DNA of 64,000 nt. Origin: Macrotis lagotis. Its lineage: Eukaryota > Chordata > Mammalia > Peramelemorphia > Peramelidae. The notes under the pieces are model-generated. The model searched no databases, had not been told where the DNA came from, and was given only the letters and a program-made list of their open reading frames with translations. The translations under genes and the position numbers were made by a program. Within the stretch, counting starts at the first letter, position 1; the number at the start of each line of letters is the position of its first letter. Shown here piece by piece: positions 54,323 to 64,000 of the stretch. The stretch spans positions 422,702,200 to 422,766,199 of the forward strand of contig NC_133658.1 of assembly GCF_037893015.1 (NCBI RefSeq), read 5' to 3'.

Positions 54323-54465
54323 GGGGTGGCTAGGTGGCATAGTGGATAAAGCACCAGCCTTGGAGTCAGGATTACCTGGGTTCAAATCTGGCCTCAGACA
54401 CCTAGCTGTGTGGCCTTGGGCAAGCCGCTTAACCCCATTTGCCTTGCAAAAAACCTAAAAAAAAA
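54323..54465 (+). mobile_element. WSINE-type tRNA SINE with target-site duplication
   Basis: GGGGTGGCTAGGTGGCATAG, GGTTCAAATCTGGCC and CCTTGCAAAAAACCTAAAAA. The duplication GGGATATGT is at 54,314-54,322 and 54,466-54,474. It lacks about 11 bases (the TTAATAATTAC linker) present before CTAGCTGTGTGG in the other copies. Confidence 0.95.
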
Positions 54466-54479
54466 GGGATATGTGAAGA

Positions 54480-55159
54480 CACTTTTCCTGTCCTTCCATT
54501 TTTTACAGAGGTAAGGATTGGGGTGTTCAAGGATTCCAGACACTCTCTTTTTAACATCAGAGGTTTTTTTTAATTTTTTCATCTTTTCCTTATTTAAAAA
54601 AAGTGGAATTGATGAGATATAATTGAGAATTTAGGTGATAAAAGACAATCCATCAATGAAAATCTATTTTAAAAAAGAAATGTGTACTATTAGTTTGAAT
54701 ATAGTCAAAAACTGAGTCAGATATTAAGCATCAGTTTATTTTTAGTGCATAACATAGGCAGAGGCTAAACAGCTAATGATTTCAGAGAGCCATATTATTA
54801 CTTCCTGTTTGCTTATCTTGTTTTCTTTCTTTGCCTGATAATCATCTATAAGCTGGTTGTTTTTAAGGACATACTAGAAAACAGGAAAGGTTAGAAAGGA
54901 CATTCAAAGAATTGCATATTTTGCCTGACTTTTCCTGAGTTGACATTGCACTTGCTTATTTTTATCTGATAGAAATGAAGATAAAGGTATTTTTGAAAAT
55001 TTTACTATTTTAGATTCCCCTATTCTCTCATCCAGAGCCTGATCTCACATAGTCCTAGCTTCCCCAAGAGCAAACAAAGGGAGACAGAAAACTCCTTCTC
55101 TAACTGCCAGGAAAACCATGATAGCTCTTCATGAAAACAGGAACTTCTTATATTCATTG
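54480..55159. other. Unrecognised, mostly unique DNA
   Basis: The part at 54,720-55,020 looks unlike decayed repeat. No coding signal. Confidence 0.35.
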
Positions 55160-55350
55160 AGTATATTAGACTCTTTTCAAAAGAATCTTGAAAAGTCAAG
55201 AGTGCAAAAATTATTATGCCTATTTTATAGATGAGAAAACTAATATACAAAAAAGTGGATTGACTTGACCAAGATCACAGAGTCAATGCATCAGAACCCA
55301 GATATGAAATCACATATAACTTGACCCCACATCTAATGTTCCTTTCATTA
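55160..55350 (-). mobile_element. MIR SINE relic
   Basis: TTTTATAGATGAGAAAACTA, TGACTTGACCAAGATCACAG, TCAGAACCCAGATATGAAAT. Confidence 0.7.
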
Positions 55351-55384
55351 CATATTTATATTATTCCTGTGCACCTATATAGAG

Positions 55385-55525
55385 GTAGTGTGGTGTTTTG
55401 GAAAGAGCACTCATTTTATTTCTGGAAACCTGGTTTGTTAAGTGACCCTGACCAACTAACTTAATTGCTCTTCTACTTTGTTTACTGTTCTGTAAAATGA
55501 AAGACAATCTGTCAGAGTAGATACC
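55385..55525 (+). mobile_element. MIR SINE relic
   Basis: GTGTTTTGGAAAGAGCACTC, AAGTGACCCTGACCAACTAA, TTTACTGTTCTGTAAAATGA. Confidence 0.65.
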
Positions 55526-55609
55526 AAATCACCTAACTATGGAGCCCAGAGGGCTTGCATTCCAGTTCCACTTCTGACATAGCTATCCATCTGTCCATTT
55601 ATCTATTTA

Positions 55610-55840
55610 TTCAACGTTCTCAGTTGGGTCTGACCCTTTAAGATCCCAAATGAGGTTTGCTTGGCAAAGACGTAGCAATGTCTTTCCATTTCCACCTCAA
55701 GATCATTTTATAGATGAGAAAAATTAGATAAGCATAGTTAAGTGATAAGCAGTGTCACACGGCTTGTGTCTTGAGTTCAGATTTGAACATGGGTAGATGT
55801 CTTTCTGATTCCATGACTAGTGCTCTATCCCTAGTTGCCC
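55610..55840 (-). mobile_element. MAR1-type SINE
   Basis: CAGTTGGGTCTGACCCTTTA, AAATGAGGTTTGCTTGGCAA, AGATTTGAACATGGGTAGAT, GTGCTCTATCCCTAGTTGCC. Confidence 0.75.
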
Positions 55841-55894
55841 CATTTATATATCTATCTAACTATGGCTATTTCTCATTCTGTCTTCTTGTCTGTC

Positions 55895-55897
55895 TGC

Positions 55898-55950
<53 letters not shown>

Positions 55951-55951
55951 C
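55895..55951 (+). repeat. (TCTA)n microsatellite
   Basis: About 13 TCTA units, then diverged TCTATC words up to about 56,005. It creates a spurious Leu-Ser-Ile-Tyr open frame. Confidence 0.97.
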
Positions 55952-56005
55952 ATTCATGCACATGTCTATCTATCATTGGTCTATCCATCATTTACTTATC
56001 TATTA

Positions 56006-56404
56006 GCAGTAGTAGGAGTAGCAGCAGCTGCATCTTTCCCTGTAATGAATTTAGATAAGGAATGGCTCCTTCAAGAAACCATGGAGCACTCCTTCTCTGA
56101 AACATCTTCTCATATATTTCAACACATTTCCACCCCTAATACATGTAGTCTATATGACCTTCCTAGTGTTCTAGGTAACTCACTAAAACCATGAACTGGC
56201 AGAGAAGGTACCACTTTGCATTTGGAGAGTTTCCTCATCCAGTAATTTCCTTCATACCAAGTAAATCACAGGTTCAGCTACTATTGCTAACTCTAAAATG
56301 ACAGCAATAAATATGATACATATATGTGTTTGTATGTATATTGAAATATCTTGGTAAAGTCATAAGAAGTGACACCTTCCTTTTTCTTCTCCTTTTTCTT
56401 GCCC
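56006..56404. other. Unrecognised stretch
   Basis: AGCAGTAGTAGGAGTAGCAG trinucleotide texture at the start, otherwise no hallmark. Confidence 0.35.
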
Positions 56405-56645
56405 TTTAGAGATGGCCAGGTGATTTAATGAATAGATTCTTGGACTTGGAATTGAGAAGATGTAAATTCAAATCTAATTTCAGACTATGTTACCCTGAGC
56501 AAGTCACTTAATTTCCTTTAGCCCAGTTTCCTCATCTGTAAAAAGGGCATAAAAATCATACTTTAAAAAACCAAGAACTTTCCAAGGATACAATGAGTCA
56601 ATATTTGAAAAGCACTTTACAAATATTAAAGCACCATAAAAACAC
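56405..56645 (+). mobile_element. MIR/THER1-type SINE, near full length
   Basis: GAGATGGCCAGGTGATTTAA (head), AGCAAGTCACTTAATTTCC, GTTTCCTCATCTGTAAAAAG, GAAAAGCACTTTACAAATAT (tail). Confidence 0.85.
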
Positions 56646-57394
56646 TTGCTAGTGTTATAATACTCTATTCATCTCTCCGAGAATTTTGACTTTTTACTGG
56701 CTGCTCAGAATCACCCTTTGAAAGCCTGTGTTCAAGCTAGTATCCCAAATTTCACAATTATTCCTTTCCTCTCAATAAGGTATGAAAGGTTGACAGCTGA
56801 ATTATTATGCTGACTGTTCCAGATGTGTTTTTCATTTTGCAAAAAAAAATGTTTATTTTGAAATGTTAGCATAAGAAAAGATATTACAATATGGTCTTAG
56901 AAAGAGGACTTCAAATCATAAAGTGTAAGAACCAGAGCTGATGATATATCTTCTGAAGGTCCTCCAATAATTGGTCTGAAAATACAAACCCAGAGAGATG
57001 GCATTGTGAAAACCCAGATCTAAAACTATCAACTTCTTAGTTTTATGCTGGAGGTTTACTTTCTCCTAACACTGCAAGGATATATAGCAAGAATGGAATG
57101 GCACGTAGATTCCCTGGACACTGCCCCACTTGTCTCCATCTGGAAACTGCATCTGGCCTATAAGTTATCCATGACATGGTGGCTCATGTGGTCTCAGGTT
57201 CCCAAGTCCTAGAGGCCCTGCCTACAGCCAGCTGGGACATTTTTGCTTCTTGACAAGGAAGCTGCATTAGGAGGTTATCAGGGAAGTTGTTGCCCAAAGA
57301 ATTTATGTGGTTATATAAGGGTTGTATGAGTAGGACGGAAGTTACATGAGGGAAACCAGGGCCACTGGGGAAGGAAATACTGGACCTGTCTTGT
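56646..57394. other. Unrecognised stretch, partly GC-richer
   Basis: 57,060-57,380 has a more balanced composition (CCCACTTGTCTCCATCTGG, GAGGCCCTGCCTACAGCCAG) and no recognised repeat. No open frame supports an exon. Confidence 0.35.
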
Positions 57395-57610
57395 ATGGTT
57401 TAGTCACTTGAAGTAAAGAAGACCTAAGTTCAAGTTAAGCAACAGACATTTACTAGCTGAGTGACCTTGGTGAATCATTGTTGGTCCCAGTTTCCTCAGC
57501 TGTGAAATGGGGAGCATAATAATTGCACCTGCATCCCAAGGTTGTTTTGAGAAGCAAATGAGATAATATTTGTAAAACATTTAGCACAATGCTTGGCTTA
57601 ACAAATATTT
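57395..57610 (+). mobile_element. MIR SINE, near full length
   Basis: TAGCTGAGTGACCTTGGTGA, CCCAGTTTCCTCAGCTGTGA, AAGGTTGTTTTGAGAAGCAA, GCACAATGCTTGGCTTAACA. A reversed MIR scrap (CAGGAATGGAACCCAAGTCA) follows at 57,630-57,715. Confidence 0.85.
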
Positions 57611-57754
57611 ATTTCTTTCATTCATCCATCAGAAGCAAAATCAGGAATGGAACCCAAGTCACAAGATCTTATTCCATTATATCCTGGTCAATATGCTGCC
57701 TCTCTATCACAAATATAAATCTAATGCTGGAATTCATTATATTTGTGAGTAGAA

Positions 57755-57860
57755 GTTAATAATAACTTACATGGATCTTAGACTTTTAAGTTTTACAAAG
57801 TGCTTCAAATGAATTAGTTCATTCATCCCTCCCTCCTCCCCATAACTCTATGATAATTAT
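57755..57860 (-). mobile_element. MIR SINE head-less piece abutting a SINE
   Basis: AATAATAACTTACATGGATC, TTTACAAAGTGCTTCAAATG and CATAACTCTATGATAATTAT, the reversed MIR tail, then the insertion at 57,865. Confidence 0.65.
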
Positions 57861-57864
57861 TTTT

Positions 57865-58020
57865 GTTTTTTTTTTAATTTTACTTATTTAAGGCAATGGG
57901 GTTAAGTGGCTTGCCAAAGGCCACCCAGCAAGGCAATTGTTAAGTGTCTGAATCCAGATTTGAGTTCAGGTCCTCTTGATTCTAGGACCAGTGTTCTATC
58001 CACTGCACCACTTCACGGCC
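57865..58020 (-). mobile_element. WSINE-type tRNA SINE
   Basis: T-run, GGCAATGGGGTTAAGTGGC, TTGCCAAAGGCCACCCAGCA, TTTGAGTTCAGGTCCTCTTG, CTATCCACTGCACCACTTCA. Older than the others by its mismatches; no clear duplication. Confidence 0.85.
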
Positions 58021-58079
58021 ACCATTTATGCTTTTAAGGAAGATCTGTCACAAAACAATTGTACCAAACCCTCATTAGA

Positions 58080-58330
58080 CTAGGTAAACAGAGAAAGCAT
58101 TTATTGCAGGCAAAGCTCCAAGATGAAATCTGGACATATTACTATAATAAAGCAAGACAGTGCCTGCTCTCAGGAAGCTTATATTCTAAGGGAAGAAGAA
58201 ACTTATATACCAAGGGGAGCTAGAAAGTCAAGGAGCAGGGGGATGGTTATTTAGGTTAGCATGGTATGAGGATAGCGAAGAAGAGCCATTGAAGTCTAGG
58301 TTCCGGCAAGATAAAATGGAAGCTCACCTA
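58080..58330 (-). mobile_element. L2-like LINE relic
   Basis: AGCATTTATTGCAGGCAAAG, CAGTGCCTGCTCTCAGGAAG, CTTATATTCTAAGGGAAGAA. Same reversed family as 26,005-26,450. Confidence 0.5.
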
Positions 58331-58374
58331 TTCTAATGGGGCAGTTAGAAGTGTATTCTCATTCAGAACATAGG

Positions 58375-58530
58375 ATTCAGAGCCAGGCAGGACTTAAGAG
58401 ATTGTGTCTTTCAACCTCCTCCTTTTGATGAAGCATAGGCCTAAGAAAGGAACATGATATTTACATACATTTATGAACAGAAAGCTGAAATTCAAAGTCA
58501 GGTCCTCTGATTTCATATTTGGTGAGTCTC
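58375..58530 (-). mobile_element. MIR-like SINE relic
   Basis: GGACTTAAGAGATTGTGTCT, AACCTCCTCCTTTTGATG and AAGTCAGGTCCTCTGATTTC. Confidence 0.55.
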
Positions 58531-58983
58531 CCAGGACACCATGCTGACATTGATTTAAATGACCCTGTAAAAACCAATTCTCTTGCCTGCTAACTTCCAA
58601 CTCTATGCCCTCCTTATGACAGGGACTAAATCTGTTCAAGAAATGACAATTGGCTGTTCCAGATATTTCCCTACCATTTTTCAAGGTGGAAGGAAAGAAA
58701 AAGCAGTGGCATTATGTTGATTTTTAAATATAATTTTCCAGGAGTTTAAGAAGAATAAGTTTTTCATTTTAAAAAGCCAGCAGGATCAGCGGGCAACTAA
58801 GTTCTGTTTTAGTTGAAAATCAGCAGGTGGGAATGTAAAGTCATATTTTTTTTTCTAAATGGAATTGGAGCAGGAGCAAAACTAACAAGTTGAAATCCTG
58901 TAAGTTGCTTCATTTTTATGTATCATTAAAGAGTTACTTTTATTGAAAAACTGCATTTGTATATGCATGGGTAGAGTTCATGT
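58531..58983. other. Unrecognised stretch
   Basis: No family hallmark. Confidence 0.35.
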
Positions 58984-59021
<38 letters not shown>

Positions 59022-59022
59022 A
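58984..59022 (+). repeat. (CA)n-(TA)n microsatellite
   Basis: About 12 CA units followed by about 8 TA units. Confidence 0.95.
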
Positions 59023-59234
59023 TCTGTATGTATACTTCCAGAAGGTCAGTAGTATGCAAAAGTTATTTTTTGCCCCAAAGCACTTATTTTGTAAAAGGTA
59101 AAGGCAAACTCTCAAGAAATAGGCTCAGTGGAAGTGTTATGAAGGTGAAGCATCCAAGAGCAATGAAGATCTCATAAATGAATGTAATTAGGTGATATCA
59201 CCTCAAGTGAAGGGAGTTCCTTATGTTATTCATT

Positions 59235-59310
59235 CAGGTATGTTCTTATATCTCTAGATTTTAGCATAGTATCTGATACATAGCAAGCTTTCTTGTTGGT
59301 TTGACTGACT
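59235..59310 (+). mobile_element. L2 LINE terminal fragment
   Basis: TATCTCTAGATTTTAGCATA, GTATCTGATACATAGCAAGC. Terminus only. Bases 59,023-59,234 are unassigned. Confidence 0.5.
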
Positions 59311-59311
59311 A

Positions 59312-59349
59312 TAGAATATTAAATATCAGAACAGGAAGGAATTTTGGGA
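59312..59349 (-). mobile_element. MIR SINE, left half, split by HAL1 copy 2
   Basis: AATATCAGAACAGGAAGGAA, then TTTTGGGAA, corresponds to the reversed MIR-like phrase 'TCAGAGCTGGAAGGGACCTT'. The rest of the unit is found after the HAL1 at 61,752. Confidence 0.55.
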
Positions 59350-61751
59350 ACACTCACCCAGCCATGTGACATGCAAGCCACCCCAACCCCACTGCCCTGA
59401 AAAAAACAAGAAAAAACGCCCAAAATATAATAAAATAGTAATAATAGTAGGGGTGGCTGGGTGGCAGACAGAGCATTGGCCCTTGAGCCAGGAGCACCAG
59501 TGTCCAAAGCTGGCCTCAGACACCCAATGATCACCCCGTTATGCGGCCCCAGGCAGGCTACCCAGCCCCATTTGCCCTGCATCCCCCAAAATAATAATAA
59601 AAAAGGTGCTTGAGTCTTTGTTCCAACATCAAAAACTCTGTTGCAGATGGATCACATTCTTTATGATAAGTCCATCGCAAAAGTTACTTCCATATTTTTC
59701 CACCATTGCCATTGCTGATCGCAAATCCTTCCTTTCATATTTCTCCACTACCATGTACTATATTTTCTCTCTCCTTTCACTCTGACTCTGCTGTAGGGTA
59801 GCTGAGTGGTGCAGCAGACAGATACCTGGCCCTAGGGCCAAGAGGCCCTGAGCCCCCATACCACCCCTTAGGCCCAGCATCCACCTGGACCTATGGTCCT
59901 GGACAGGCCATCCAATCCCAGCTCCTTGCAAGAAGTGAAAAAGAAAATGTGTTATATTTGACCACTCTCTCCCCATGGTCCATCCTCTCCTCCATCACTC
60001 ACATCCCCCCCTTCCCCCGTCCCCCCCCCCCCCCTCCTTCTTACTCCAGACGCCTGGTTCATTGAAAGTCCATCTTTTTCACTGGAAGAGGATATTCATT
60101 TTTGCTGGGTAGTTAATTCTGGGTTGCATTCCAAGCTCTTTTGCCTTCTGGTATATTATATTCCAAGCCCTACGAGCTTTTAATGTAGTTGCTGCTAAGT
60201 CTTGTGTGATCCTGACTGCAGCTCCACGATATTTGAATTGTGTCCTTCTGGTTGCTTGTAATATTTTTTCTTTGACTTGGGAGTTCTGGAACTTGGCTAT
60301 AATATTCCTGGGGGTTGGTTTCTTGGGATCTCTCTCGGGGGGGGGGGGGATAAGTGGATTCTTTCCATTTCTATTTTGCCCTCTGCTTCTAGGATATCAG
60401 GGCAATTTTCCTGTAGTAATTCCTTGAAAATGATGTCAAGGCTCTTTTCCTGATCATGACTTTCAGGTATTCCAATAATTTTTAAATTATCTTTCCTAAA
60501 TATGTTTTCCATATCAGTTGTTTTTTCAGTGAGATGTTTCACATTTTCTTCTAATTTTTCATTTTTTTTTGGTTTTGAAGTATTGAATCCTGATTTCTCC
60601 TAAATTCGTCAATCTCCCTGAGTTCTATTCTTTGTCTGAAGGATTTGTTTTCCTCAGAGAGTTTTCTTATCTCTTTTTTCCATCTGGCCAATTTTATTTT
60701 TTAAAGCACTCTTCTCCTCAATAACTTTTGGAACTGTTTTATCCATTTGACCTACTGGTTTTTAGCATGCATTTTCTTCAGCATTTTTTAGGATTGCCTT
60801 GACTAAGCTGCTGATTTCCTTTTCATGTTTTTCCTGCGCCTTTCTCATTTCTTTTTGCAGTTTTTCCTCTAACTCCCTCATTTGATTTTTCAAACTCTTT
60901 TTTGAGCTCTGTCATAGCCTGAGCCCAATTTCTGTTTTTCTTGGAGTCTTTAGATGCAGGAGCTTGTGCTTCCTCATCTTTGGACTGAGTATTTTGATCC
61001 TTCTTGGGATCATAGTTATTGTATTTCTCAATGGTGTTCCTCTATCTTCTCAGCTTGCTCATTTTCCCAGCCTAAGCCTGTTTTGGGGGTGCTTCCTGAG
61101 CTTTTGGGACACTCTCACCAGGGTCTCAGTGTGTGAAGCTCTGTCCTCCCTCCTGGTCTGTGAATGACCATATGAGCCCCCTTCTGCCATGGGGCTGAGG
61201 TGGGGGGTCCCTGCTGTTCTATGGGGGGGTACACTGAGATCAGGATCTGAATGTGTTCAAAGCCCCAGAGTCCTGTTCCAGGGGCAGAGCTCTGCAGTCT
61301 CTCTTACTTCACTCCCCTCCCTAGGTTCAATGGGCTCATGCCCTGGAGGCTCCTGCTTACTGGCTCCAACTGCTTCTGTTTCCTGAATCTGGACAGGCTG
61401 CTTGCTGTGTGCCCTGAGGGCTGGGCTTCACATTATCTCTCTGGCAGGGGTCCCCTGCTGTTCCCTCAATTTGTGCTTGGCGCTCCCCAGGGCATAGCTC
61501 AGGAAACTCCCCCTCAGGAGGCTGAAGTTCTTTCACTCTGGTGGGCTACCCCTCTGGCAGACTGCCCCTCCAACCCCGGGGAGCAGAGCCTTTCTACTCT
61601 TTTCCAGGTTACTTTGAGTAGGGGAACTGTTTCAATGAGTCCTTCTGTGGGTTCTGTCTTTTTAAAATTTCGTTAGAGTCCTTAGTTTCAAAGATTTCTG
61701 AGAGAGCACCTAAGACAAAATCCGCTCTTGTTGCCATCTTAGCTCCACCCC
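59350..61751 (-). mobile_element. HAL1-type element, copy 2, 3'-truncated
   Basis: Aligns with copy 1 (8,612-11,700) along its length: SINE-like modules A (part), B and C, the linker, ORF1 and 5' UTR in the same order and orientation. Over about 135 bases near 10,095-10,230 / 60,183-60,318 I count six differences. Relative to copy 1 it lacks the last ~286 bp with the poly(A) signal, lacks about 460 bp between 'CTTACTCCAGACGCC' and 'TGGTTCATTGAAAGTCC', and lacks the SINE in ORF1. The 5' end has AAGATGGC. There is no poly(A) and no clear target-site duplication. The split MIR around it shows a true insertion, followed by loss at one end. Confidence 0.88.
60063..61062 (-). pseudogene. HAL1/L1 ORF1 protein gene, broken, copy 2
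   Basis: The start ATG is at 61,062-61,060, at the place equivalent to copy 1 (GGGAAAATGAGCAAGCTG). The RRM-like block stays open at 60,297-60,542: MKHLTEKTTDMENIFRKDNL, then IIGIPESHDQEKSLDIIF, with RNA-binding-domain residues as in copy 1. Frames change on both sides. The last ~120 codons seen in copy 1 fall in the deleted segment. A G-run (about 60,339-60,349) causes one frame break. Not functional. Confidence 0.75.
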
Positions 61752-61870
61752 AATTTCCTCATTTTTTTAAGATAAGAAAATGAGATGTAAAAAGGGGGGA
61801 AGTGGTTTACACAACATTAAATAACACAGCATTGGGACTAAAATCCAGATTTACAAAATGAATGCTTCGA
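61752..61870 (-). mobile_element. MIR SINE, right half, split by HAL1 copy 2
   Basis: AATTTCCTCATTTTTTTAAG, ATAAGAAAATGAGATG, GGGAAGTGGTTTACACAAC, AAAATCCAGATTTACA. It continues the reversed MIR interrupted at 59,349. Confidence 0.6.
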
Positions 61871-62189
61871 AGTCAAATCCTATTTTAAACACATTAAGGA
61901 AACTTACATTAGTGTTGGAGCTAAACAACAGTTTGCTTGTTTTTGCATAATAACATTTAACAATCATTCATTAAACCTCTACTATCTATCCAACCCTGTT
62001 CTAGAAACTGAAGAAAAGATTAAGTACAATTAGCTACAATTCAAGTGTATTATTTTTACATGAAGATTTATAATTGGTAATTTTGTTTATTGAATTTTTC
62101 TTTGTCTTGATTTGGGATTCCACATGGAATAGAATGCTCCTAGTGTGGCTTTCACTAATGCAGATAGAGTGATGATTCTGAAATATATA
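61871..62189. other. Unrecognised stretch
   Basis: No family hallmark apart from a possible reversed L2 scrap near 61,960-62,030 (CAATCATTCATTAAACCTCT). Confidence 0.35.
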
Positions 62190-62310
62190 TTCTTTGACAT
62201 TTTTCAGGGATACTAAGGTTTTAAGTGATTTGACCAAAATCATATAGACAGCATGTGCCAAATGTGGAATCTGAAACCAGGACATCATTCTTCTCCTAAG
62301 CTAGCTCAAA
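62190..62310 (-). mobile_element. MIR SINE fragment
   Basis: ACTAAGGTTTTAAGTGATTT, GACCAAAATCATATAGACAG, TCTGAAACCAGGACATCATT. Confidence 0.5.
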
Positions 62311-63299
62311 TACAGTATGCTGCTTCTGAATTTTCTCCCAAATCTGTATTTCTCCTAAATCAATCTACCACAATATACTACCTCTCTGAATTTTCATAAT
62401 ACCTATATTAGTGAATGGGAGAGATATGATCAATATAAAAGTGAAAAATGGTCTGAATTCCTAGAAACTGTGAAACAAACAATGCCAGTGTCTCTTAGGA
62501 AAAAAATGGAAGTACCCTATTTATTACATGGTGATAATACTCAAAAGAGTCTGGGTTATTTTCTTATTCTAAAAATAATTACTGGTATTACTTTCCCTTT
62601 TAGGATTTCAGTTTTCTTGACTATAAAATAAAGAAATAAAGATTATAACAAAGGCAATATAAGATTATACCTTGCTTTATTATACCACATTCTGTGATTC
62701 CATGGGCCCTTTCATCCCAAAATATGATTCCCTTGAGGTGTTTATAATTATATCAAAAAAGTGAGTTCTAAATACATATAAAGAATAACCTTTCTTAAAT
62801 ACAGCATCCTTAATTATTACATTTTATTTTGGGTCTCAGTTACATCTCAGCTTTCAAATACACTTAGTTTATTTCTCCTAGATTTAATCAAGACTTAATT
62901 CTTCTGTCAGCTCTTCAAAAAGGAAAACAGAACTTGATGATATGAAATAGCTGATAAACCCAGACAAATACCTTGTATCTGATTTTGGTTTATATTGTAT
63001 TCCTTAATTCCCCCTGGGAGCAACAACAGAAACAGCCTTGTCATCTTACTTATGCACTTTCAGGACACAGATGGCCTTCATGCAAAAAAGTGTGAAGGGT
63101 GAGAGGCATACCAGTATGGAACAAAATATTTTTAATTGCTATGAATAATACACAAAGTGTATATCTAGCACATGGGTAGTTGAGAGTTCACAGTGTGCCT
63201 GACTTTCAGCCAATATCCAGGCCACATTTGTTGAATTTAACATTGATCATTGAAGAGTCTCACAGGAAAAACAGGAAGGGTCCTTAATTCCTGTATAAT
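62311..63299. other. Unrecognised stretch
   Basis: Mostly unique-looking. A weak plus-strand MIR-like core lies at about 62,600-62,660 (CAGTTTTCTTGACTATAAAA). No coding signal. Confidence 0.35.
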
Positions 63300-63490
63300 T
63301 AGACTAATAACTCCCATTTGTCGAGTGGAGTGCTCTCCATATATTATTTCACTCATTTCTCATGAAATCTGTGACACTAAAATTAGTTACATTATAAAGA
63401 AAAGTAAACTGAGGTTCAAAGAGTAGAAAGTCACTTGGCCACAGTCATATGATTAGGAATTTGAAGAGCTGGGCCTCCAGTCTTGTTTCA
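63300..63490 (-). mobile_element. MIR SINE relic
   Basis: CATATATTATTTCACTCATT, AAAAGTAAACTGAGGTTCAA, AAGTCACTTGGCCACAGTCA. Confidence 0.7.
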
Positions 63491-63553
63491 ATGCAAGTAT
63501 AGGACACATTTTACATTTCCATATTATTTCTAGGTTCAACCATCTGACTTCAG

Positions 63554-63555
<2 letters not shown>

Positions 63556-63607
<52 letters not shown>

Positions 63608-63624
63608 CCTCCCTCCCTCCCTCT
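63556..63624 (+). repeat. Compound (CT)n-(CCCT)n microsatellite
   Basis: About 23 CT units, then five CCCT units, then a T-run. Same compound order as 2,939-3,014. Confidence 0.95.
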
Positions 63625-63819
63625 TTTTTAAAAAACAGGAACTTTTAAGATCATGAATGATCTCCAGTATCTCTATTGTATTGAATCACCTAATAAATTA
63701 CTCATAGCTAAGACTTTCTTGTTTCATCAAATCCTAATTGCTTCATCAATTCCCAATAATTCTTCAGTGTTCAGTTTACTTCTTGAGTCTGCTTCACTCA
63801 AAGGATCATGCAGGAACAC
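63625..63819. other. Unrecognised stretch
   Basis: Nothing recognised; a 67-codon open frame at 63,653-63,856 (+) looks like chance. Confidence 0.3.
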
Positions 63820-64000
63820 AAACAAAAATATAGATGGAACTTTAGCTATCATATAGTTCAACTCTCTCATTTCATAACTGAAGGAACTAAGGCTCAGAAA
63901 GGTTTATTGTCATAAAGAGTTAAATTTCCCAAGGTTGCACAGGTAGGAAATTGTAGACCATGAATTTGAATCCAGGTCTTCTGACTTCAAATCCAGAGGC
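63820..64000 (-). mobile_element. MIR-like SINE, cut by the window end
   Basis: ATAGTTCAACTCTCTCATTT, ACTAAGGCTCAGAAAGG, TTGAATCCAGGTCTTCTGAC. Continues past base 64,000. Confidence 0.7.

Noticed and set aside
55771-56194. Tyr-Leu-Ser-Ile-rich open frames
   Set aside because: Product of the (TCTA)n microsatellite joined to a reversed SINE.
8326-61751. Segmental duplication joining the 8.3-11.7 kb and 59.3-61.8 kb blocks
   Set aside because: Homology stops at the element ends; copy 1 has a target-site duplication in an L1 and copy 2 sits in a MIR, so two insertions explain it better.

Overview
The window looks like marsupial nuclear DNA, probably from an Australian lineage (inference). The evidence is its repeats: short tRNA-derived SINEs of the WSINE type (opening like GGGGCAGCTAGGTGGC, ending in GCCTTGCAAAA plus an A-rich tail), SINEs with an RTE-like 3' end (MAR1 type), many old MIR/THER1 and L2 pieces, and L1 elements whose ORF2, 3' UTR and 5' UTR have the marsupial form. 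I found no host gene, exon, tRNA, rRNA or CRISPR array. Open frames are short, overlap repeats or microsatellites and resemble no protein I know, so this is intergenic DNA or a large intron. There is one assembly gap of exactly 100 N at 27,001-27,100.

Layout. 1-4.8 kb: L2 and MIR relics plus a CT/CCCT microsatellite. 4.8-12.4 kb: a four-level nest, in which an L2 is split by a plus-strand L1, whose 3' UTR is split by a minus-strand HAL1 (an L1 relative with ORF1 only), whose ORF1 is split by a SINE. 12.4-20.6 kb: SINE, L2, L1 5'-UTR and MIR relics. 20.6-22.8 kb: the longest largely repeat-free stretch, with candidate regulatory sequence. 22.8-30 kb: MIRs, young SINEs with target-site duplications, and a perfect 19-bp hairpin. 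30-38.7 kb: decayed minus-strand L1, L2, a 430-bp pyrimidine tract and GATA/GGAT microsatellites. 38.7-47.6 kb: MIRs, an L2-containing inverted duplication (arms about 345 bp, spacer about 0.9 kb) and unrecognised DNA. 47.6-59.3 kb: L1 3' ends, L2, MIR, SINEs. 59.35-61.75 kb: a second HAL1 inserted into a MIR, carrying the same unusual 3' architecture as the first. 61.8-64 kb: MIR relics and a second CT/CCCT tract.

Family hallmarks used below. L2 3' ends carry a motif like CTCCTTGAGGGCAG...CATAGTAGG...AATAAATG. MIR carries a tRNA-like head, GTGTGACCTTGGGCAAG and CTCATCTGTAAAATG. MAR1 type adds GGAGAAGGAAATGGCAAA and a tail like GACATGACTAAACAACAACA. All family calls come from recalled consensus sequences and were not checked by a search. 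The best-supported items are the insertions with visible target-site duplications and the two HAL1 copies, which can be aligned to each other.
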